Assembly: GCA_017463155.1 (NCBI GenBank)
Contig: JAFTPT010000025.1
Span: forward strand, 1-63,515
Source: Blautia sp.
GTDB lineage: Bacteria; Bacillota; Clostridia; Lachnospirales; Lachnospiraceae
Reading direction: 5' to 3'
DNA length: 63,515 bases
Shown here: positions 59,902 to 63,515 of the stretch, piece by piece
Layout of the letters: every line of letters begins with the position of its first letter
Numbering within the stretch: the stretch's first letter is position 1
Program-made: the position numbers and the translations under genes
The notes under the pieces: model-generated
Databases searched by the model: none
What the model saw: only the letters and a program-made list of their open reading frames with translations
Told to the model about the DNA's origin: nothing

Positions 59902-61056
59902 ATGGTCAAACGCAGCTATAAACCCTTTTTCCGGAAGCTTTCCTATCTCTTTCCGGCAATTTTGTTTATCGTTCTGCTTCTGAATATCGTACTGCCCGAC
60001 CGGTCCTTTTCCGAAAAGGAAAACCGTGTCCTCGCTTCCAGGCCTGCATTGTCTGTGGACCAGATCCTCTCCGGCCAGGCAGAAACCAAATACGAAACGT
60101 ACGTGAACGACCAGTTCGTGCTTCGCGATCTCTGGGTCACGCTGAAGGCGGATTTTGACATCCTGCTTGGGAAAACCGAATCCAACGGCGTTTATCTTGG
60201 AAAAAGCGGCTATCTGCTTGAGAGCTTTACCCCGCCGGCCGATAAGCGCCTGACGGCGACCCTGGACGCGATCACCAGCTTTGCCCAGAGCCACACGGGC
60301 ATCCACCAGTACATGCTTCTGGCGCCCAATGCCGTCAATATCCTGAAGAGCCATCTTCCGTTTTCGGCACCCCAGGTAAACCAGGATCAGTACATCGACC
60401 GGGTCAAGGACACGGTCTCCTCCGCGGGCGTTACCTTTATCGATGTGCGGGATACGCTGCGCAACCACATGGATGAGCAGCTCTATTACAAGACCGACCA
60501 CCACTGGACGACACAGGCAGCCTACTATGCCTACCTGGCCGCCTCCGACCCGCTGGAGCTGAACACCGCGCAGGTCAGCTACGAAAAGCTGCCCGCCTCC
60601 GTTTCCTTCCAGGGAACGCTTTCCGCCAAGAGCGGCTTCCGCTCCTCCGCCAAGGATGAGCTGGACGTTTTCCTTCCCAAGAGCGATGTGGCCCCGGAAT
60701 TCGTCGTCAATTACGTCGAAGAACGCAAAAAAGTCGGCAGCTACTACGCCGCCGACCGACTGAAGACCCGTGATAAATACGCCATGTTCTTTGATGGAAA
60801 CCACGCGCAGATCAAGATCACCACACCCTCTGCCGAGGGCGGAAACCTTCTCATTCTGAAGGATTCGTACGCGAACTGCCTGATTCCCTTCCTGGCCCCG
60901 CATTACCGCAACATCGTCATGATCGATCCCAGATACTATTACGGCAATCTGGAGGACCTGATCGCGGCGGAGGATATCCGCGAGATCCTTTACATCTACA
61001 ATGCGAATACCTTTTTCGCTGATACCTCTCTGGAACTGACACTTGTACCACAATAA
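59902..61056 (+). CDS. DHHW family protein (AlgJ/AlgX-like acetyltransferase partner)
   Basis: A 384-residue protein with one N-terminal membrane helix (about residues 11-31) and an SGNH-like extracytoplasmic domain. It carries the defining motif KTDHHWTTQAAY and the LILKDSYANCLIPFLAPHY block with the catalytic Ser. With the MBOAT protein it would transfer acetyl onto an exported polysaccharide. A GGAGG site precedes the ATG. It is the last large gene of the cassette; a possible short peptide gene follows. Confidence 0.92.
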   Translation: MVKRSYKPFFRKLSYLFPAILFIVLLLNIVLPDRSFSEKENRVLASRPALSVDQILSGQAETKYETYVNDQFVLRDLWVTLKADFDILLGKTESNGVYLGKSGYLLESFTPPADKRLTATLDAITSFAQSHTGIHQYMLLAPNAVNILKSHLPFSAPQVNQDQYIDRVKDTVSSAGVTFIDVRDTLRNHMDEQLYYKTDHHWTTQAAYYAYLAASDPLELNTAQVSYEKLPASVSFQGTLSAKSGFRSSAKDELDVFLPKSDVAPEFVVNYVEERKKVGSYYAADRLKTRDKYAMFFDGNHAQIKITTPSAEGGNLLILKDSYANCLIPFLAPHYRNIVMIDPRYYYGNLEDLIAAEDIREILYIYNANTFFADTSLELTLVPQ

Positions 61057-61090
61057 CACGCCGGCTGTATGGAAAGGAGAAGAGACGAAC

Positions 61091-61177
61091 ATGAACATTC
61101 AGCGAAGACCCAAAAACAGACTGCTGACCTATGGGAGGCTGCTGGCTGCCATCCGTTTCTACAGCCTGCTGCACTGA
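61091..61177 (+). CDS. Possible 28-residue basic peptide
   Basis: A short frame starting at ATG 61091 behind a good AAGGAGAAG site, 34 bases after the DHHW stop and 16 bases before the terminator. The product is basic and partly amphipathic (MNIQRRPKNRLLTYGRL then LAAIRFYSLLH). The ribosome site and operon position support translation; no family is recognised. It could be a leader peptide or a real small protein. Confidence 0.45.
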   Translation: MNIQRRPKNRLLTYGRLLAAIRFYSLLH

Positions 61178-61192
61178 CCAGAACCGGACCGT

Positions 61193-61266
61193 AAGAAAGC
61201 GTCTGATGATCCTTGTGTATCGAAACGATTATCGATCGATGCACGGATCGTCAGACGCTTTCTTTT
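61193..61266. terminator. Long bidirectional terminator between the O-acetylation cassette and the HAD gene
   Basis: AAGAAAGCGTCTGA (61193-61206) pairs with TCAGACGCTTTCTTT (61251-61265), with further pairing inside (GATCC/GGATC). It serves the rightward cassette and the leftward HAD-PHP genes. Confidence 0.85.
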
Positions 61267-61287
61267 TGCGTTCCGTTTAAGTACGAT

Positions 61288-61947
61288 TTATGCTTCTTCC
61301 GCGAGATACGCCTTCACAGCCATCAGCGAGGGCAAGACAGCCACTGCGAGTTTTTTCATCTCCTCTGTCGGCTCCGCCAGATCCGGCACCATCAGCGGCA
61401 TCAATCCACCCGCAGACGCGGAGCGGATCCCGTTGTAAGAATCCTCCACTGCGTAGGCCTCCTCCGGCTTCACGCCCAGCTCCTCGCAGGCCTTCAGGAA
61501 GATGTCCGGAGCCGGTTTGCTCCTGCTCACCATATCGCCGCAGATGATCTTGTCAAAGAAGTCGATGATCCCGGCGTCTGAAAGCTCCTGCCGGACGATC
61601 TCGCTCCGCGTGGAGGAAGCCAGTGCCGTCCGTATCCGGTTCTCCCGAAGCCAGGAAAGAAGCTCCACAACGCCCGGCTTCAGCGGCAGCCTTCCCTCTC
61701 CATACCTTTCATGGAAAAGCGCCGAGCATTCCTTCTTGTATGTCTGGTATGGAAAGGAGGCACCGTACCGCTTCATCATGACCTCCTCCGTCGCTTCTCT
61801 CGTAAGCCCGAGGCAGTCATGACAGGCCGCTTCGATGTCGGGGATCCCGTATTTTTCCGCGACGATCTGCCAGCACTCCACGACCTTATTCTCCGAGTCA
61901 AAGATCACTCCATCCATATCAAATATGACTGCTTTATACTGTTTCAC
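61288..61947 (-). CDS. HAD-family hydrolase (beta-phosphoglucomutase-like phosphatase)
   Basis: A 219-residue haloacid-dehalogenase-type enzyme, subfamily IA. The nucleophile motif is VIFDMDGVIFDSE, motif II is TALASSTRS, motif III includes the Lys of RSKPAPDIFLKA and motif IV is AVEDSYNGIRSA. The helical cap between motifs I and II matches phosphatases of the PgmB/Gph type acting on small sugar phosphates. The start is GTG 61947, 7 bases after AGGAGG; an in-frame ATG at 61965 overlaps that site. It follows the PHP gene by about 50 bases. Confidence 0.9.
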   Translation of the reverse strand: MKQYKAVIFDMDGVIFDSENKVVECWQIVAEKYGIPDIEAACHDCLGLTREATEEVMMKRYGASFPYQTYKKECSALFHERYGEGRLPLKPGVVELLSWLRENRIRTALASSTRSEIVRQELSDAGIIDFFDKIICGDMVSRSKPAPDIFLKACEELGVKPEEAYAVEDSYNGIRSASAGGLMPLMVPDLAEPTEEMKKLAVAVLPSLMAVKAYLAEEA

Positions 61948-61997
61948 CTGCAAACCTCCTGTCATACCGGTCCTTATCTGACTGAACTGCCTGCTCC

Positions 61998-62795
61998 TCA
62001 GGCATTCCTGTTCCTTTGTCTTCCCTCTTCGTACACATCATCGACCAGCTTCAGATCATATTCCTCTGCCATCGCAAACGCTTTATGAAGTGCTTCCTCC
62101 GGAACCACCTTATCGGGACTGTGCGCATCCGAGCCGATCACGACCTTGTTCCCTTCCTCGCCGGCGACCCGCCAGAATTCCATCGTCGGATAATGTCTGT
62201 TCAGCCAGATCCCCTGCAGATTGATCTCCAGAGGAATGTCGAGCCTTTTGGCCGCACGGCAGAGTCTCTGCATTTCCTTGCGATAAACGGACGATCTCCC
62301 CGTAAAATGGATCAGGTCCGGGTGGGCCAGATACAAAAACCTGCCTGTTTCCATCCCCTGGATCGTCCGATCTACATAGATGCCAAGAAGCAGCGGATCC
62401 TTTGTCATACTTCCGCTGTAAAAATCATCCTTCTCATCGGTCAGAAAATGCTGCCCCAGGATCATGTAATCCAAAGGAAAGTCGTCCATAAAACGCAGCA
62501 GCCTCTCAAAATCACGAGGATAGTATTCCGCCTCCACGCCGAGCCGGATCGTAATGTCCCGCTCATATTCCTTTTTGAGGGAAAGCACGGACGACACATA
62601 GTCCTCCATCTGATCCAGCCGCATCCGGATATGCGACTCGTATCCATTCGAAAAAGGATACGGCGTATGGTCCGAAAAGCCCAGGGTCTTAAGCCCGCAC
62701 CGGATCGCGGATTCCACGTACGCACGGTCCTCCCCGTCCGCGTGATGGCATCTCCATGTATGGGTATGATAATTGTGAAGAAAAGAATCTCTCAT
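61998..62795 (-). CDS. hisK: PHP-family phosphatase (histidinol-phosphatase-like)
   Basis: A 265-residue trinuclear-metal phosphatase of the PHP fold. Metal motifs: NYHTHTWRCHHADG (HxH and the next His), GLKTLGFSDHTPYPF, GVEAEYYP, LGQHFL, LAHPDLIHF and VVIGSDAHSPDKV. Histidinol-phosphatase activity is usual for this group, but no other histidine gene is nearby, so another phosphoester is possible. It lies downstream of the tRNA terminator. Confidence 0.88.
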   Translation of the reverse strand: MRDSFLHNYHTHTWRCHHADGEDRAYVESAIRCGLKTLGFSDHTPYPFSNGYESHIRMRLDQMEDYVSSVLSLKKEYERDITIRLGVEAEYYPRDFERLLRFMDDFPLDYMILGQHFLTDEKDDFYSGSMTKDPLLLGIYVDRTIQGMETGRFLYLAHPDLIHFTGRSSVYRKEMQRLCRAAKRLDIPLEINLQGIWLNRHYPTMEFWRVAGEEGNKVVIGSDAHSPDKVVPEEALHKAFAMAEEYDLKLVDDVYEEGRQRNRNA

Positions 62796-62813
62796 CTACA
62801 GCCTCCCTGCCAT

Positions 62814-62848
62814 GAAAAAGAAAAAGTACCGATTTTACTCGGTACTTT
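62814..62848 (-). terminator. Terminator of the rRNA-tRNA transcript
   Basis: AAGTACCG (62824-62831) pairs with CGGTACTT (62840-62847). On the minus strand it is followed by TTTTTCTTTTTC, just after tRNA-Cys. Confidence 0.85.
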
Positions 62849-62855
62849 CACAAAG

Positions 62856-62926
62856 AGGTGCCACCCGGATTTGAACCGGGGATAGAGGTGTTGCAGACCT
62901 TTGCCTTACCACTTGGCTATGGCACC
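62856..62926 (-). tRNA. tRNA-Cys (anticodon GCA)
   Basis: A complete cloverleaf on the minus strand with acceptor GGTGCCA/TGGCACC, the T-arm GGTTCAAATCC and the anticodon loop CTGCAAC. The 3' CCA is not encoded. It is the last RNA of the operon. Confidence 0.95.
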
Positions 62927-62966
62927 ATACTTAAAAAAGGTACGCGCGCGTTTCTCGCGCACGAGA

Positions 62967-63038
62967 TGACTCCAAGGGGATTTGAACCCCTGTTACCGCC
63001 GTGAAAGGGCGGTGTCTTAACCACTTGACCATGGAGCC
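62967..63038 (-). tRNA. tRNA-Glu (anticodon TTC)
   Basis: A minus-strand cloverleaf with acceptor GGCTCCA/TGGAGTC, the T-arm GGTTCAAATCC and the anticodon loop CTTTCAC. The 3' CCA is not encoded. Confidence 0.95.
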
Positions 63039-63093
63039 GTATGTGTAACAACGGACTTCATGTCCCATCCCACGTACAGACGTGGTACAGAAG

Positions 63094-63166
63094 CTCCCCC
63101 TGTTGGACTCGAACCAACGACACCGCAGTTAACAGCCGCGTGCTCTACCGACTGAGCTAAGGAGGA
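63094..63166 (-). tRNA. tRNA-Asn (anticodon GTT)
   Basis: A minus-strand cloverleaf with acceptor TCCTCCT/AGGGGGA, D-arm AGCTCAGTCGGTAGAGCA, the anticodon loop CTGTTAA and the T-arm GGTTCGAGTCC. It is the first tRNA after the 23S gene. Confidence 0.95.
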
Positions 63167-63255
63167 ATAAAAAGGTCTGCACCTTCAAAACTACATACAT
63201 GTAAGACATTCCTTGAGAAAATCTTTTACCTGTGCACGCTACGACTCGCGGCGGT

Positions 63256-63344
63256 CATCTCGTGACTGCGTCACTCGATGTCCTTTGCTTCGCAAATGTC
63301 TGCCTCCTCCCGTTCAGGAACCTGAGTGCAAGCACTCGTTCCTG
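63256..63344 (-). repeat. Hairpin-rich spacer between 23S rRNA and tRNA-Asn
   Basis: Three stem-loops stand in a row: CATC-GTGAC/GTCAC-GATG (63256-63280), TTTGC/GCAAA (63284-63296) and CAGGAAC-GAGTGC/GCACTC-GTTCCTG (63315-63344). They probably guide RNase III-type processing. The whole spacer (about 63167-63377) contains no 5S rRNA sequence that I can recognise. Confidence 0.6.
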
Positions 63345-63377
63345 ACGTGCGGCGGCAGCCGCTCGTCTAAGCTTTTT

Positions 63378-63515
63378 GGTCAAGCCCTCACCCGATTAGT
63401 AGCAGTCAGCTGCACATGTTGCCATGCTTCCACCTCTGCCCTATCTACCTCGTCGTCTTCAAGGGGGTTTACTCCTAAGATGGGATAACTCATCTCGAGG
63501 GGGGCTTCACGCTTA
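63378..63515 (-). rRNA. rrl: 23S ribosomal RNA, 3' end (partial)
   Basis: On the minus strand the last ~138 bases match the end of bacterial 23S rRNA: the CTCGAGATGAG segment, the GGTAGATAGG segment and the terminal CTGCTACTAATCGG ... GGGCTTGACC. The rest of the gene lies beyond the right edge. The exact 3' end is estimated from the GCTTGACC sequence. Confidence 0.92.

Noticed and set aside
63167-63377. 5S rRNA in the 23S-tRNA spacer
   Set aside because: The conserved 5S core (CCGAACACGGAAGTTAAGC type) is not present on either strand. The stem-loops there do not match 5S.
63213-63488. A 91-codon plus-strand frame at the right edge
   Set aside because: It covers the antisense of the 23S rRNA 3' end and the hairpin spacer, which cannot be coding.

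Overview
The window reads as chromosome of a low-oxygen Gram-positive bacterium of class Clostridia, most likely a Lachnospiraceae-type gut or rumen organism. This rests on gene content: pyruvate:ferredoxin oxidoreductase, a 2[4Fe-4S] ferredoxin, a PPi-type phosphofructokinase, MecA, GdpP, sortase B, a T-box leader, strong AGGAGG-type ribosome sites, frequent TTG/GTG starts, and a short archaeal/eukaryotic-type ProRS. It is inference; no 16S gene lies inside. No phage, insertion sequence, plasmid or CRISPR array was seen.

Both edges are rRNA-related. On the right, reading leftward, are the 3' end of a 23S rRNA gene, a hairpin-rich spacer, tRNA-Asn, tRNA-Glu, tRNA-Cys and a terminator, with no 5S gene between 23S and the tRNAs. 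On the left is a very strong leftward promoter with an A-rich UP-like element, probably that of another stable-RNA operon leaving the window.

From left to right: a GH13 amylase, AraC regulator and membrane flavodoxin; a housekeeping block (divIC, tilS, hpt, ftsH, rqcP, hup, a phosphohexomutase, cca, proS, dCMP deaminase, a TsaC-RpiB fusion); a surface-glycan block of two large polytopic membrane proteins, a GT2 glycosyltransferase and a GH18/SH3 protein; mecA, a DUF1858 redox protein and ferredoxin; dnaB, rplI and gdpP. A large leftward catabolic cluster follows (29.2-41.1 kb): lacI, iolD, iolB, iolE, an archaeal-type GAPDH, an archaeal-type PGK, a LarA-type racemase, malic enzyme and a split transketolase. 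It looks like a partial inositol pathway joined to a private lower-glycolysis and C4-acid module.

Head to head with lacI is the most unusual unit (41.2-50.0 kb): a rightward T-box-controlled operon encoding a LeuA/CimA-like DRE-TIM protein whose metal ligands appear replaced, a TIM-barrel/acyl-CoA synthetase fusion whose sugar-isomerase half has also lost metal-binding glutamates, a COG2159 amidohydrolase, and pyruvate:ferredoxin oxidoreductase. Amino-acid-sensing control over acyl-CoA formation and a reductive-carboxylation-capable oxidoreductase suggests an undescribed route that makes an amino-acid precursor from an exogenous acid. This is a hypothesis.

The right third holds rpsF-ssb-rpsR, DUF951, a sirtuin, sortase B, PPi-phosphofructokinase, lgt, an arginase-fold enzyme, a DUF308 membrane protein, an SGNH/DUF4358/MBOAT/DHHW polymer O-acetylation cassette with a possible 28-residue peptide gene, a HAD phosphatase and a PHP phosphatase. 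Functional calls come from reading translated sequence and motifs by eye; no database search was run.
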